From positions 1 through 64,000 of the forward strand of contig NZ_JAMLDY010000015.1 of the NCBI RefSeq assembly GCF_024211255.1: DNA of 64,000 bases, in the 5' to 3' direction. Position numbers and translations under genes: made by a program. The stretch is from Sphingomonas liriopis. GTDB taxonomy: Bacteria; Pseudomonadota; Alphaproteobacteria; Sphingomonadales; Sphingomonadaceae. The notes beneath the pieces were generated by a model. It was not told where the DNA came from. It saw only the letters and a program-made list of their open reading frames with translations, and did no database searches. Shown here in pieces: positions 28,946-37,018 of the stretch (within the stretch, counting starts at the first letter, position 1; each line of letters starts with the position of its first letter).

Positions 28946-30661
28946 CTAATTGCCCGGTGACGGGGCGGCGGCGTCGTGTGCGGCGCTGCCGTTCGCGGCG
29001 CGCGGTGCGGGTGCGGCGCTGCCGTCGAGGATGCCGTTGAGCGATCCGCCGGTCATGCCGAGTTCGGCCATCAGCCCGTCGATCAGCGGGCCGCCGACGC
29101 GATAGCGCATCGCGGCGGCGACCGCGGCGTCGGCGAGATTGCCCTGGCCGCCGCTCGCGCCATGGTCGCCGCCGCCGTCGCCGTGCAGCCCGCGCGCATC
29201 GAGGATGCTGATCCGGTCGATCGCCTCCATCGGCTTGGCCGCCGCGGCGATGATCGCGGGCAGCGCGTCGAGCATCGCCTTGCGGATCAGCAGCGCGGTC
29301 TGCGCGTCGCTGAGGATGTTGGTCGCCTCGTTGATCGACGCCTGGCCCGCGGCATCGACCTTGAACGCCGCCTCGCGGCCCTCGGCACGCGCCTTTTCGG
29401 CGTCGGCCTCGGCGGTCGCTTCAGTGCGCAGCGCGATCGCGCGCGCTTCCGCGGCTTCCTTTTCCGCGGTGGCGGCGACGGTGATCTGCACGGCCTCTTC
29501 CTGCGCGCGCTGCGTCGCGGCGATGACCGCGACGTTCTTGTTGCGGTTGGCGATCTCGGTCGCCTTGGCGGTGATGACGCTTTCCTCGGCGCGGACGGCG
29601 AGCGCGCGCGCTTCGTTGGCGGCGGCGGTGGCGGTCGATTCTTCCTCCGACTTCTGCGCGGTCTGCACCGCGGTCGTGATGCGCGCGATCTCGATCGTGC
29701 GGTCGCGTTCGATCGTCGCGGTCTGGATCGCGCCGTCGCGGGCGATGGTGGCGGTCTTGACGACCTTGTCCGCCTCGGTCTGCGCGACGGTCTGCGCCTG
29801 CGTCGCGGTGATGCGCGCGATCTCGGCAAGGCGGGTCTGCTCGGCCTCCGCCGTGGCGATCGCGGTCGCCTGTTCGGCGCGGAGCGCGGCCAGCGTCTGC
29901 TCCTGCGTCAGCCGCGCCTGTTCGGCGGCCTGCGCGATCTCGAGGCTCTGGTTGTTGGCGGCGAGGTTGCGCTGTTCGATCTCGACGCGGTTGGTCGCGA
30001 CGATGTCGTTGCGGATCTTCTTGCGCTCCTCGATCGTGCGGGTGAGCACGGTCAGCCCCTCGGCGTCGAAGGCGTTGTTTTCATTGAAATGTTCGAACGC
30101 GGTCTGGTCGAAATGGGTGATGCTGACCGATTCCAGCTGGAAGCCGTTCATGTCGAGGTCGGTCATCAGCGCCTCCTGCACCTTCTGGATGAAGTCGGCG
30201 CGGTTGGCGTGGAGGTGCTCCATCGTCATCGTCGCCGCGACCGAGCGCAGCGCGGAGACGAGCTTGCCGTCGAGCAGCGACTTCACCGCATCGGGGCTGT
30301 TGACCGAATCGCCCAGCGTCTGCGCGGCGGCGGCGATCGATTCGGCGTCCGGCTTCACCTTGATGTGGAACAGGCCGACGACGTCGACGCGCAACTTGTC
30401 GAGCGTGATGAGCGCGTCCTTGTTGAGGCGCGACACCTCCAGCTTCACCGTCGTCAGGCGGACCTGCATCAGCTCGTGCAGCACCGGGATGACCATGATG
30501 CCGCCGTTCAGCACCACCTTTTCCCCACCGAAGCCGGTGCGGATCAGCGCCACGTCCTTGGTCGCGCGGCGGTAGAGGCGGGTCAGGATGATGCCGATCA
30601 CGACGAGCGCGAACAGCACGATGCCGGCGTAGATCAGGACGTTCAGAAGCGATGCAGGCAT
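28946..30661 (-). CDS. YqiK-type flotillin (SPFH protein)
   Basis: 571-aa inner-membrane flotillin. An N-terminal transmembrane helix (about 5-28; LLNVLIYAGIVLFALVVIGI) is followed by an SPFH/band-7 domain (about 35-190; VALIRTGFGGEKVVLNGGIM, ALITLDKLRVDVVGLFHIKV) and a long Ala/Glu-rich coiled coil (about 215-450). The C-terminal tail is Gly/Ala-rich and probably disordered. Flotillins form oligomeric rings or rafts in the membrane that organise lipids and protein complexes. The downstream position in the pair with a YqiJ-like gene (34 bp gap) matches the bacterial yqiJ-yqiK arrangement. Confidence 0.92.
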   Translation of the reverse strand: MPASLLNVLIYAGIVLFALVVIGIILTRLYRRATKDVALIRTGFGGEKVVLNGGIMVIPVLHELMQVRLTTVKLEVSRLNKDALITLDKLRVDVVGLFHIKVKPDAESIAAAAQTLGDSVNSPDAVKSLLDGKLVSALRSVAATMTMEHLHANRADFIQKVQEALMTDLDMNGFQLESVSITHFDQTAFEHFNENNAFDAEGLTVLTRTIEERKKIRNDIVATNRVEIEQRNLAANNQSLEIAQAAEQARLTQEQTLAALRAEQATAIATAEAEQTRLAEIARITATQAQTVAQTEADKVVKTATIARDGAIQTATIERDRTIEIARITTAVQTAQKSEEESTATAAANEARALAVRAEESVITAKATEIANRNKNVAVIAATQRAQEEAVQITVAATAEKEAAEARAIALRTEATAEADAEKARAEGREAAFKVDAAGQASINEATNILSDAQTALLIRKAMLDALPAIIAAAAKPMEAIDRISILDARGLHGDGGGDHGASGGQGNLADAAVAAAMRYRVGGPLIDGLMAELGMTGGSLNGILDGSAAPAPRAANGSAAHDAAAPSPGN

Positions 30662-30695
30662 AAACCCTCCCCGTGGCGTGCCGAATGGCGGTAGG

Positions 30696-31313
30696 TCAGA
30701 TCGATTGAAGAAGCGTGTCGCGATCGGGCAGCGCGAAGAACAGCGTGCCGTGGCGGCGGACGAGCAGCACCGTCTCGCCGGCCGGGATGACGGCGGTATC
30801 GTTATGCGGCTCGACCATGACGAAATGCGCCTGGCCGAACTGGTCGACGATCTTGGCGCGGGCGGGCGAGCCGCGACGCGCGACGCCCTCCAGCACGGTG
30901 CCGCGCCGGCGCAGCAGGTCTTCGGTCGAGATCACGCTGGTTTCGAAGCCGGGCATGATCCGCGCGAGCCCGTTGGCGACGACGGTGTTGAGAAGCCCGC
31001 CGGCGAGCAGCGCGCCGCCCGACGCCAGCGGCCAGGCAAGCGGCGCGCCCCACAGCGCCGACGCGCCCTGCTGGAGCGCGATGCCCGCCACGGTGAAGCA
31101 GCCGAGCAGCGAGGTGAGCCAGATCAGGATCGGCAGTTCGCCGCCGAGGCCCAGCCAGTCGAGCACGCCCGCATGCCCGTCGGCCGCGACGTCCGCGTCG
31201 AGGTCGAAGTGGCCGAGCCCCAGGCCGACCCCCTCGATCAGCCCGATCCCCAGCATGACGACGAAGGCGATCGCGAACGGAAGGTACGCCGGCGTCAGGA
31301 ACTGCGCGAACAT
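30696..31313 (-). CDS. YqiJ/OB-fold membrane protein, flotillin partner
   Basis: 205-aa protein with several hydrophobic helices in the first two thirds (PAYLPFAIAFVVMLGIGLIE, PILIWLTSLLGCFTVAGIAL, LASGGALLAGGLLNTVVANG), then a C-terminal beta-rich OB-fold (about 135-195; RRRGTVLEGVARRGSPARAK, HFVMVEP, ETVLLVRR) of the NfeD-like type. This architecture and the adjacency to a YqiK flotillin identify the YqiJ family. NfeD-like OB domains are thought to bind and organise flotillin oligomers. It is first in the two-gene operon. Confidence 0.88.
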   Translation of the reverse strand: MFAQFLTPAYLPFAIAFVVMLGIGLIEGVGLGLGHFDLDADVAADGHAGVLDWLGLGGELPILIWLTSLLGCFTVAGIALQQGASALWGAPLAWPLASGGALLAGGLLNTVVANGLARIMPGFETSVISTEDLLRRRGTVLEGVARRGSPARAKIVDQFGQAHFVMVEPHNDTAVIPAGETVLLVRRHGTLFFALPDRDTLLQSI

Positions 31314-31448
31314 ACGACGACGCTATCATGCGGATCGCGTCCTGTCAGGCCGAATTGAGGGGTACAACCTCCGGCGACACGGGTGGCCACTACGCCACGA
31401 ACAGGAAATCGCGTGCTATCGCGGGCGTGATGCTGCTACCCGCGCGGG

Positions 31449-31646
31449 ATGCTCAGGACACGGATCAAACGCACGATGGCGGAGGCCGAGCGCGCCGCCG
31501 CCCGGCTCAGCGACATCGAGGCGGCGGTGGTGGCGCTGGGCGACGAGGATCTGCTCGATCTGGCGGATATCTTCGCGAACGCGCCGGGTACGCCGCTGGC
31601 CGGGATGGCGGCGACCGAGATGCGTCGGCGCAAGCTCAGCCTGTGA
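31449..31646 (+). CDS. Small hypothetical protein
   Basis: 65 aa, no recognised family. It is basic at the N-terminus (RTRIKRTMAEAERAAARL) and largely helical, with an acidic centre (VALGDEDLLDLADIFANAPG). A later ATG at 31479 is also possible, and neither has a convincing ribosome site. Its 28-bp spacing to the next gene on the same strand and its lack of a better-coding competing frame make it plausible but not proven. Confidence 0.45.
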   Translation: MLRTRIKRTMAEAERAAARLSDIEAAVVALGDEDLLDLADIFANAPGTPLAGMAATEMRRRKLSL

Positions 31647-31691
31647 TGGTCGCGACCGTCATCGCGGCATGGCATGGGCGCGCGTAACCGC

Positions 31692-32357
31692 ATGCGTCAG
31701 CTTCCCTCGCGCCTGCGTCGGCTCGACGATGCGCTCGCCGCCCTGCCGCTCGACGAGCCGATGCTGTTGACCGAACTCGACGGGTTCCTGACGGGGATCG
31801 TCGTCGGGCCCGAACCCATCGTCCCGGCCGAATGGATGCAGAGCGTCTGGGGTTCGGACGACAGCGACGCGCCGCCGTTCGACGAGCCCGAGGACGTGCG
31901 ATGGTTCGCCGACGCGGTGATGGCACAGCACGATGCCATCGCGCGCGATCTGGGGCGCGGCAAGCCGCAGCCGGTCTTCGACATCGACGAACGCAACGGC
32001 GACGTGCTGTGGGAGGCATGGATCGACGGCTTCGCCGCGGCGATGGAGTTGCGCCCCGACGCCTGGGCTGCGGTCGTCGATGGTGCGGATGTGGAAGCCG
32101 CCGATGCGGCGGTGCGCATGATGACCCTGATCGCGGTGGCCGAGGATGATGGCACGCTCGACAGCATGCAGATCGATGCGTTGCAGGACGGTGCGCCGTC
32201 CGACATCGCCGCCGCCATCGTGCAGCTCCATGCCGCGCGGCAGCGCCGGGGCGGCGCCGTTCCGGAGCCGGTGGGCACGGAGCGGGTGAGCAAGATCGGC
32301 AGGAACGATCCATGTCGCTGCGGCTCTGGCAAGAAGTTCAAGCGCTGTTGCGGGTGA
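31692..32357 (+). CDS. UPF0149/YecA-family protein with C-terminal SEC-C zinc motif
   Basis: About 221 aa. The N-terminal domain is UPF0149/YecA-like (MLLTELDGFLTGIVVGPEPI, WMQSVWG), and the protein ends in a SEC-C zinc-binding motif (IGRNDPCRCGSGKKFKRCCG) with the C-x-C-x8-C-C pattern. In SecA the same motif binds zinc and SecB/ribosome; stand-alone YecA-type proteins in E. coli bind ribosomes, so a translation or secretion-quality role is possible. In-frame ATGs at 31674 and 31692 are both usable; the latter starts with the conserved RQLPSRLRRLDDALA. Convergent with the Crp/Fnr gene. Confidence 0.85.
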   Translation: MRQLPSRLRRLDDALAALPLDEPMLLTELDGFLTGIVVGPEPIVPAEWMQSVWGSDDSDAPPFDEPEDVRWFADAVMAQHDAIARDLGRGKPQPVFDIDERNGDVLWEAWIDGFAAAMELRPDAWAAVVDGADVEAADAAVRMMTLIAVAEDDGTLDSMQIDALQDGAPSDIAAAIVQLHAARQRRGGAVPEPVGTERVSKIGRNDPCRCGSGKKFKRCCG

Positions 32358-32371
32358 GGTAACGAAGGCGA

Positions 32372-33100
32372 TCAGATCGCTGTGGCCTGGCGGAGGCGGC
32401 GGTGGAGGTAGTTTTCGTCGAAGCCGGCGATTTGTACCAATTTCACCGGATCGAGGATCGTTAAACTGCCGCGGCGGAGGGCCATCGCGCCCGCCAGGCG
32501 CAGTTCCTTGAGGACGCGGTTGATGTGGACGGGGGTCATGCCGAGCGCGTCGGCGAGGATGATCTGCGACAGCGGCAGCGCGAATTCGGTGTCCTGCGTC
32601 ATGCCGGCGCCGCGGGCGCGCAGGTAGAGTTCGCACATCAGGTGCGCGACGCGTTCGATGCTGCTGCGCCGGCCCATGCTGACGATCCAGGCGCGCATGA
32701 TCCCTTCGTCGACCAGCTGCGCGGTGTACATGGCGCGCGCGATCGCGGGATGATCGTGCATCATCGCCTGCATCTGCGCGCGCGAGATCATCGCGACCGA
32801 GGCGGGGCCGATCGCCTGGATGCCGTGATCCATCGCGGCGAGCATGTTGACGTGCAGGTCGCAGGCATCGCCCGGCATCAGGAAGGCCATGATCTGGCGC
32901 AGCCCGTTGGGCAGGATCTTGTACCGGCACGCCCAGCCGTCGAGCACCACGAACACCGGCCCGGGCTCGTCGCCCTCGCGGATCAGGTCCTGCCGCGCGG
33001 CGAACCGGCGCGGGTGCGCGGTGACGATCTCCAACGCCCTGCGGTCATCAGCGGACAATTCGGCCAGATTGGCCAATTTCTTGATGAACCGGTTGGACAT
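32372..33100 (-). CDS. Crp/Fnr-family transcriptional regulator
   Basis: 242-aa regulator with an N-terminal cyclic-nucleotide-binding-like sensor domain (about 10-130; RQDLIREGDEPGPVFVVLDG, ILPNGLRQIMAFLMPGDACD) and a C-terminal helix-turn-helix (about 165-235; ALPLSQIILADALGMTPVHI, NRVLKELRLAG). There is no N-terminal cysteine cluster for a 4Fe-4S group, so it is not a classical Fnr; its ligand is unknown. ATG 33100 (MSNRFIKKLANLAELSADD) is preferred over 33133 because the family sensor begins there. An AT-rich tract with repeated TCAATA elements lies 31-62 bp upstream and may be its own control site. Confidence 0.9.
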   Translation of the reverse strand: MSNRFIKKLANLAELSADDRRALEIVTAHPRRFAARQDLIREGDEPGPVFVVLDGWACRYKILPNGLRQIMAFLMPGDACDLHVNMLAAMDHGIQAIGPASVAMISRAQMQAMMHDHPAIARAMYTAQLVDEGIMRAWIVSMGRRSSIERVAHLMCELYLRARGAGMTQDTEFALPLSQIILADALGMTPVHINRVLKELRLAGAMALRRGSLTILDPVKLVQIAGFDENYLHRRLRQATAI

Positions 33101-33130
33101 GACCGATGCGTACACCGTTGTCCCGCGCAA

Positions 33131-33162
33131 CAATATTGACGAGTGTTATTGACCAATATTGA
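33131..33162. promoter_or_regulatory. AT-rich repeat tract upstream of the Crp/Fnr gene
   Basis: CAATATTG occurs at 33131-33138 and again at 33154-33161, with a further ATTGACC half-unit between, in an otherwise very GC-rich region. It lies in the divergent region between the Crp/Fnr gene and the small gene at 33281. It is a candidate autoregulatory site or promoter; the usual TTGAT-N4-ATCAA Fnr box is not present. Confidence 0.4.
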
Positions 33163-33280
33163 GTTGGGTTGTGTCGGCACCGCGCTTTGCCGCTATGGAG
33201 GACGGTATCGTCGCCATTCCCGCCGGCCACGACGATCGGGGGCGACCGTGCCTTCGCCTGGCTGCCAAGGCACGAACCCG

Positions 33281-33559
33281 ATGTCCTCCAACGACAATCA
33301 CCTCCCGCCGCCGGTCGAGGCGCCGCCGCCCGATGCGCAGGGGCAGGCGGCGCTGCTGCTGGTCGAAAGCCTGATCCACGCGCTGGTCGGACGGTCGGTG
33401 ATGACGCTGGAGGAGGGGGTGGAGATCGTCCAGACCGCGATCGACGTGCAGGTCGACGTCGCACGCGCCGCCGGCGCCGCCGGGGCGCCGATGTGGCAGG
33501 CGCATGCGCTGCTGACCCGCGTGGCGGAGACGCTGCGGATCGATATCGCGCGGCGCTGA
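33281..33559 (+). CDS. Small conserved-looking hypothetical protein
   Basis: 92 aa with a Pro-rich N-terminus (NHLPPPVEAPPPDAQGQAA) and a helical body (LLLVESLIHALVGRSVMTLE, EGVEIVQTAIDVQVDVARAA) ending in ETLRIDIARR. I recognise no family; the arrangement resembles small regulatory or scaffold proteins found in sphingomonads. ATG 33281 is preferred over the frame opening at 33143, whose first 46 residues are composition noise. A weak AAGG precedes it by about 12 bp. Divergent from the Crp/Fnr gene. Confidence 0.65.
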   Translation: MSSNDNHLPPPVEAPPPDAQGQAALLLVESLIHALVGRSVMTLEEGVEIVQTAIDVQVDVARAAGAAGAPMWQAHALLTRVAETLRIDIARR

Positions 33560-33593
33560 GTTGCGGCACGCGGTGCGCGCGGACCAGACGGCG

Positions 33594-33902
33594 CTAGGCG
33601 CGGTCGACGTCCGAGGCGTCGAATTCGGCGAAGGCGTCGCGCACTTCTGCGGCGGCGGTGTCGTCGGCGAGATCGACGGTCACGCGGATCGCGCCGTTGA
33701 GCGGGGCGTCGCTGCGGTCGTCGGGGCTGGGCGCGCCGGCTTCGGTGTCGGCGCCGGCCGTGTCCTCGCCGACGCTGTTGTCCTCGCCCTCGGCAATGAT
33801 GCGGATCGCGTCGCGGTCGAGATCGAATTGCTGGACGAGGCGTTCGACCGCCATTTCGGCTTCGCGGCGGGTGTCGAAGGTCGCGGTGAGGCTGGCGGTC
33901 AT
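33594..33902 (-). CDS. Small hypothetical protein with ferredoxin-like pattern
   Basis: 102 aa, soluble and acidic. It begins MTASLTATFDTRREAEMAVE and continues RLVQQFDLDRDAIRIIAEGE, a beta-alpha-beta start seen in short stress-related or SPOR-like proteins, with an Asp/Glu/Ala-rich linker (about 45-65) and a second half AIRVTVDLADDTAAAEVRDA. A GGAGA ribosome site precedes ATG 33902. It is 54 bp upstream of the metallophosphoesterase stop on the same strand. Function unknown. Confidence 0.75.
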   Translation of the reverse strand: MTASLTATFDTRREAEMAVERLVQQFDLDRDAIRIIAEGEDNSVGEDTAGADTEAGAPSPDDRSDAPLNGAIRVTVDLADDTAAAEVRDAFAEFDASDVDRA

Positions 33903-33956
33903 GGGAATCTCCGAAGCAGGGGAGGGCGGAACGCGTCGCGATCCGATCCGGGTCCG

Positions 33957-35006
33957 CTATCGGGCCGCCGTGCGCAGCGTGATGCGGGTGAGTTCGGACG
34001 GGCGGCCGAGGCGCAGCGCGAAACCGGGCCACAGCCCGGTGCCGTTGCTGACGTAGAGCGTCATCGCGCCGACCGCATAGCGGCCCGAGACGAAGCCGCC
34101 GTTGGGCCGCGCGAACAGGCGGTCGAGGCCGAGGATCATGCCGCCGTGGGTATGCCCGGACAACTGCAGCGCGACGCCCCGGGCGGCGGCGTGGCGGGCT
34201 TGCCGCGGCTGGTGGTCGAGCAGCAGGATCGGCGCCTCCGCGGGGGCGCCGGCGAGCGCCGCGGCGAGGTCCGGGCCGGGGCGGCCGTGCTGCGGCGCGG
34301 ACAAATCGGTGACGCCGGCGACGACCAGCTGCGCCGCGCCGCGGGAGAGGATGGCGTGCGCGTTGGGGAGCATGCGCATCCCCAGGTCGGCGAGGTGGCG
34401 CATCCATGCGTCGTAATCGAAGAAATATTCGTGGTTGCCGGGGATGGCGTAGACGCCGTCGGGGGCGTGCAGGTCGCGCAAGGGGGCGACGTCGGCACGG
34501 CGCATCGCGACCGATCCGTCGATGAAGTCGCCGGTGACGACGATCAGGTCGGCGCCGGCGGCATTGGCACGCGTCACCACCGCCTGCGCCCAGGGGGCGG
34601 GGAACAGGCGGCTGATGTGCAGGTCGGTCAGCTGCACCAGCCGGTAACCGTCGAACTGCGGCGGCAGGCCGGGAATGGCGATCGCGACGTCCCGGATCGG
34701 CGGCACGCGGATGGCGTTGGCGACGCCGATCGCGGCGAGGAGGGCGGCCAGCGCCGCCGCGGCGTAGCGGACGCCGTCGGGCAGCGCGAGCCGCTGCCAG
34801 CGGACCAGCATCGCGGCGAGCGTGCCGAGGTCGAGCAGGATCTGCAGCAGCGCGAGCAGCAGGATCGCGCCGAACGTCCAGTTGAACAGGATGACGAGCG
34901 CGCGGGGGAATTCGGGGGCGAATACCGATCCCGACGAGAGCCGGCTCCAGCCATGATATTGCGACGCGGCGATCAACAGCAGCGCGATGCCGCCCTTCGC
35001 CCACAA
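33957..35006 (-). CDS. Membrane-anchored calcineurin-like metallophosphoesterase
   Basis: Protein with about four hydrophobic helices in the first 130 residues, then a YkuE/YaeI-type metallophosphoesterase domain: the metal ligands are in VQLTDLHISRLF, VVTGDFIDGSVAM, IPGNHEYFFDYDAW and LSGHTHGGMILGL, so the di-metal site is complete. Homologues act on UDP-diacylglucosamine-type or other phosphodiesters; the substrate here is unknown. The first conventional start is TTG 35006 (349 aa), but the open frame continues upstream through a further hydrophobic helix to an ATC codon at 35078 with AAGGA at the right distance; no ATG, GTG or TTG exists there. The true protein may be 24 residues longer. 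Confidence 0.88.
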   Translation of the reverse strand: MWAKGGIALLLIAASQYHGWSRLSSGSVFAPEFPRALVILFNWTFGAILLLALLQILLDLGTLAAMLVRWQRLALPDGVRYAAAALAALLAAIGVANAIRVPPIRDVAIAIPGLPPQFDGYRLVQLTDLHISRLFPAPWAQAVVTRANAAGADLIVVTGDFIDGSVAMRRADVAPLRDLHAPDGVYAIPGNHEYFFDYDAWMRHLADLGMRMLPNAHAILSRGAAQLVVAGVTDLSAPQHGRPGPDLAAALAGAPAEAPILLLDHQPRQARHAAARGVALQLSGHTHGGMILGLDRLFARPNGGFVSGRYAVGAMTLYVSNGTGLWPGFALRLGRPSELTRITLRTAAR

Positions 35007-35150
35007 CGGCAGCGCCAGCGGCCAGAGCGTGCGGGCGAGGACATAGAGCGCGGGGCTCGCGAAGATGAGGTGGAAGATCGTCGGTGTCCTTCTGAAAGCG
35101 CCGGTGCGATGGCGGCGATACCGTTACGCCCGAACGCGCCGGCGGTTCAG

Positions 35151-35522
35151 AGCCTGTTTGGAAATTGGCGAAAGAGCCAATTTCACGCGGTGCCGGCTCG
35201 CTCCCCCACCCGAGGGCGCCCAGCAAAGTATTAGTTTGCTGGGACCCGTCGGGCGCCCATCAGGATACCGTGTGGGCGGCCGACGCAGGGCTATTGCATA
35301 TGAGTGTTTGGTCGGCGGCTCCCCAATTCCTTCGTCACCCCGGACTGGTTCGGGGGTCCACGGTTCGGCGCACCTGTCGTTTCGAGGCTCTTTTCCGACG
35401 CTCGCGGCACGGTGGACCCCGGAACCAGTCCGGGGTGACGAAGTATTCCGGGCCGCCGCCCTCGGGTGGGGGAGCGGGCCGGCACCGCCGAAATGCGCCT
35501 GCAGCGCATTTCCAATCGACTC
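35151..35522. mobile_element. Non-coding MITE-like element with structured terminal inverted repeats
   Basis: A 372-bp gene-free stretch. Its ends are inverted repeats of about 65 bp: the left runs from about 35151 and contains GGTGCCGGCTCGCTCCCCCA; the right ends at 35522 and contains its complement TGGGGGAGCGGGCCGGCACC. Each end also folds on itself: GAAATTGGC/GCCAATTTC on the left and GAAATGCGC/GCGCATTTC on the right. Inside are a CCCAGCAAA/TTTGCTGGG hairpin (35219-35243) and a whole REPIN-like unit (35334-35439). It abuts the stop codon of the GntR gene. No protein-coding capacity is seen. Confidence 0.75.
35334..35439. repeat. Palindromic repeat, REPIN-like family A, nested in the MITE-like element
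   Basis: A 106-bp copy with arms GTCACCCCGGACTGGTTCGG and GGAACCAGTCCGGGGTGAC. The arms have compensating changes compared with other copies (TGGTT/AACCA instead of TTGTT/AACAA), so pairing is kept. Confidence 0.8.
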
Positions 35523-36209
35523 TCAGAAGATATCGCTGATCGCGCGATCGAAGTGCGCGTCCATCAGCGTCGCGGCGGCGCGCGGGTCGCGGTCGGCGAT
35601 GGCGGCGGCGAGGTCGCGGTGGATCGCGAAGACGGTGTCGCGCTGCACCGGCGTCTGGCGCGTGTGCCAGGCGGTGGGAACGGCGACGCGCATCAGCTGT
35701 TCGAACGAGCGGACGATCTGGTGGAACAGGCCGTTGCCGCTGGCGTGCGCGATCGTCTGGTGAAAGGCGATGTCGTGGCGGATGAGCTGGTGGAGGTCGT
35801 CGCTGCTGGCGGTCATCCGCGCGGCATGATCGACGATCAGCCGCGCGTCGGCGTCGCTGCGATGTTCGGCGGCGAGCGCGGCTGTGCGCAGTTCGAGCGT
35901 GCGGCGGACGTCCCACACCTCGCTCGTCGTGATCTGCGCGGTGGCGACGGCGTGGTCGATCGAGGCGGCGATGACCGATCCGTCGATCGCCCCGACGCGC
36001 GCGCGCCGGCCGTTGCCGACGTCGAGGACGCGCAGCGCCGCGAGCGCGCCGAACGCTTCGCGCATCACCGCGCGGCTGACGCCCAGATCGCTGGCGAACT
36101 GCCCCTCGCCGGGCAGGGTGTCGCCGACCTTGAGGTCGCAATCGCGGATATGGTCGCGGACGCGGCGCACCGCCTGGTCGACCAGCGACCCGGGGACGGC
36201 GGGGGTCAT
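35523..36209 (-). CDS. FadR-subfamily GntR transcriptional regulator
   Basis: 228-aa regulator. An N-terminal winged helix-turn-helix (about 5-75; SLVDQAVRRVRDHIRDCDLK, TLPGEGQFASDLGVSRAVMR) is followed by an all-helical FCD ligand domain (about 95-220) with the metal-binding residues spread over RHDIAFHQTIAHASGN and DLAAAIADRDPRAAATLMDA-H. FCD regulators usually bind organic acids or sugar acids and control the adjacent catabolic genes. Its ATG overlaps the AraC-gene stop by 4 bp. It is the best candidate for the factor binding the CTATCSGATAG sites at 36983-37016 and 42064-42104. Confidence 0.93.
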   Translation of the reverse strand: MTPAVPGSLVDQAVRRVRDHIRDCDLKVGDTLPGEGQFASDLGVSRAVMREAFGALAALRVLDVGNGRRARVGAIDGSVIAASIDHAVATAQITTSEVWDVRRTLELRTAALAAEHRSDADARLIVDHAARMTASSDDLHQLIRHDIAFHQTIAHASGNGLFHQIVRSFEQLMRVAVPTAWHTRQTPVQRDTVFAIHRDLAAAIADRDPRAAATLMDAHFDRAISDIF

Positions 36210-36949
36210 GCGGCGAGCCGGTGGTTGCGCAGCTGCGTCGGCGCCTGGCCGTAGCGGCGCGAGAAGGCGCGGGTGAAGCTGGCGTTGTTGAGATAGCCGC
36301 AGCGATAGCCGATCGAAGAGACCGGCAGGTCGGTCGCCAGCAGCATGTCGCGCGCGCCGCTCAAGCGCCGGTCGGTGATCGCGTCGGCGACGCTCATCGC
36401 GAACATCGAGCGGAAACCCCGGGTGAGCTTGGCACGGTTGAGGCCGCAGGCGCGCGAGATCGAATCGAGCGTCAGCTTCTCGTGCCAGCGTTCGTCGATC
36501 AGGCGGCGGGCATCGGCGATCCGCTGCGCCTCGGCGGCGCGCAGCGCGCCGGCGCCGTCGGCGGGGACCAGACTGTCGTCGCCCAGTTTCTCGAACGTCG
36601 CGCAGAGCAGTTCGATGCTCTTGGCGCCGCGCAGCGTGACGGCGGCATTGCCGGTGAGGCGGCAATGCTGGATGGCGAGCGCGATGGCGCGCATGTCCGA
36701 AGACAGATGCCAGGCGCCGCCGGTCACCGGCACCGCGCCGAAGATGCGGGTGCAGGCGGCGGGACAGACGACGAAGATCAGGTCGGCGTCGGTCAGGTCG
36801 TCGGCCTGCGGATCGGGGTGGAAGACGAAGGTCGCCGCGGCGAGGCGATAAGCGAAGCCGATCGCACCCGCGGGCCATGCCGCCGCCGGCAACGGCCCAT
36901 CGCCGACGAAGGCGATCATCTCCGGCGACACGTCGATCCTGGCTTTCAT
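36206..36949 (-). CDS. AraC-family transcriptional regulator
   Basis: 247 aa with an unassigned N-terminal sensor region (about 1-135) and a C-terminal AraC double helix-turn-helix (about 145-245): LTLDSISRACGLNRAKLTRG, FRSMFAMSVADAITDRRLSG, ARDMLLATDLPVSSIGYRCG and the signature NNASFTRAFSRRYGQAPTQL. It is translated in overlap with the GntR regulator, so the two are made together. Its promoter region contains two palindromic sites 32-71 bp upstream of the start. A dual AraC/GntR control of the cluster is inferred. Confidence 0.92.
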   Translation of the reverse strand: MKARIDVSPEMIAFVGDGPLPAAAWPAGAIGFAYRLAAATFVFHPDPQADDLTDADLIFVVCPAACTRIFGAVPVTGGAWHLSSDMRAIALAIQHCRLTGNAAVTLRGAKSIELLCATFEKLGDDSLVPADGAGALRAAEAQRIADARRLIDERWHEKLTLDSISRACGLNRAKLTRGFRSMFAMSVADAITDRRLSGARDMLLATDLPVSSIGYRCGYLNNASFTRAFSRRYGQAPTQLRNHRLAA

Positions 36950-36980
36950 ACCATCCTCTCGTTCTTTTGACGGAGAATGG

Positions 36981-37018
36981 ACCTATCCGATAGCTATGGC
37001 AAGAGCTTTCGGATAGGT
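36981..37018. promoter_or_regulatory. Paired operator sites upstream of the araC-gntR operon
   Basis: CTATCCGATAG (36983-36993, perfect 5-bp arms) and CTTTCGGATAG (37006-37016, one mismatch) lie in the region before the AraC gene. Together they also form a larger inverted repeat, ACCTATCCGA at 36981-36990 and TCGGATAGGT at 37009-37018. The same motif occurs twice upstream of the TonB receptor at 42026. The first site overlaps the end of the MFS gene. Confidence 0.65.

Noticed and set aside
33131-33162. An Fnr box upstream of the Crp/Fnr gene
   Set aside because: The repeats are CAATATTG, not TTGAT-N4-ATCAA, and the regulator lacks the cysteine cluster of Fnr.
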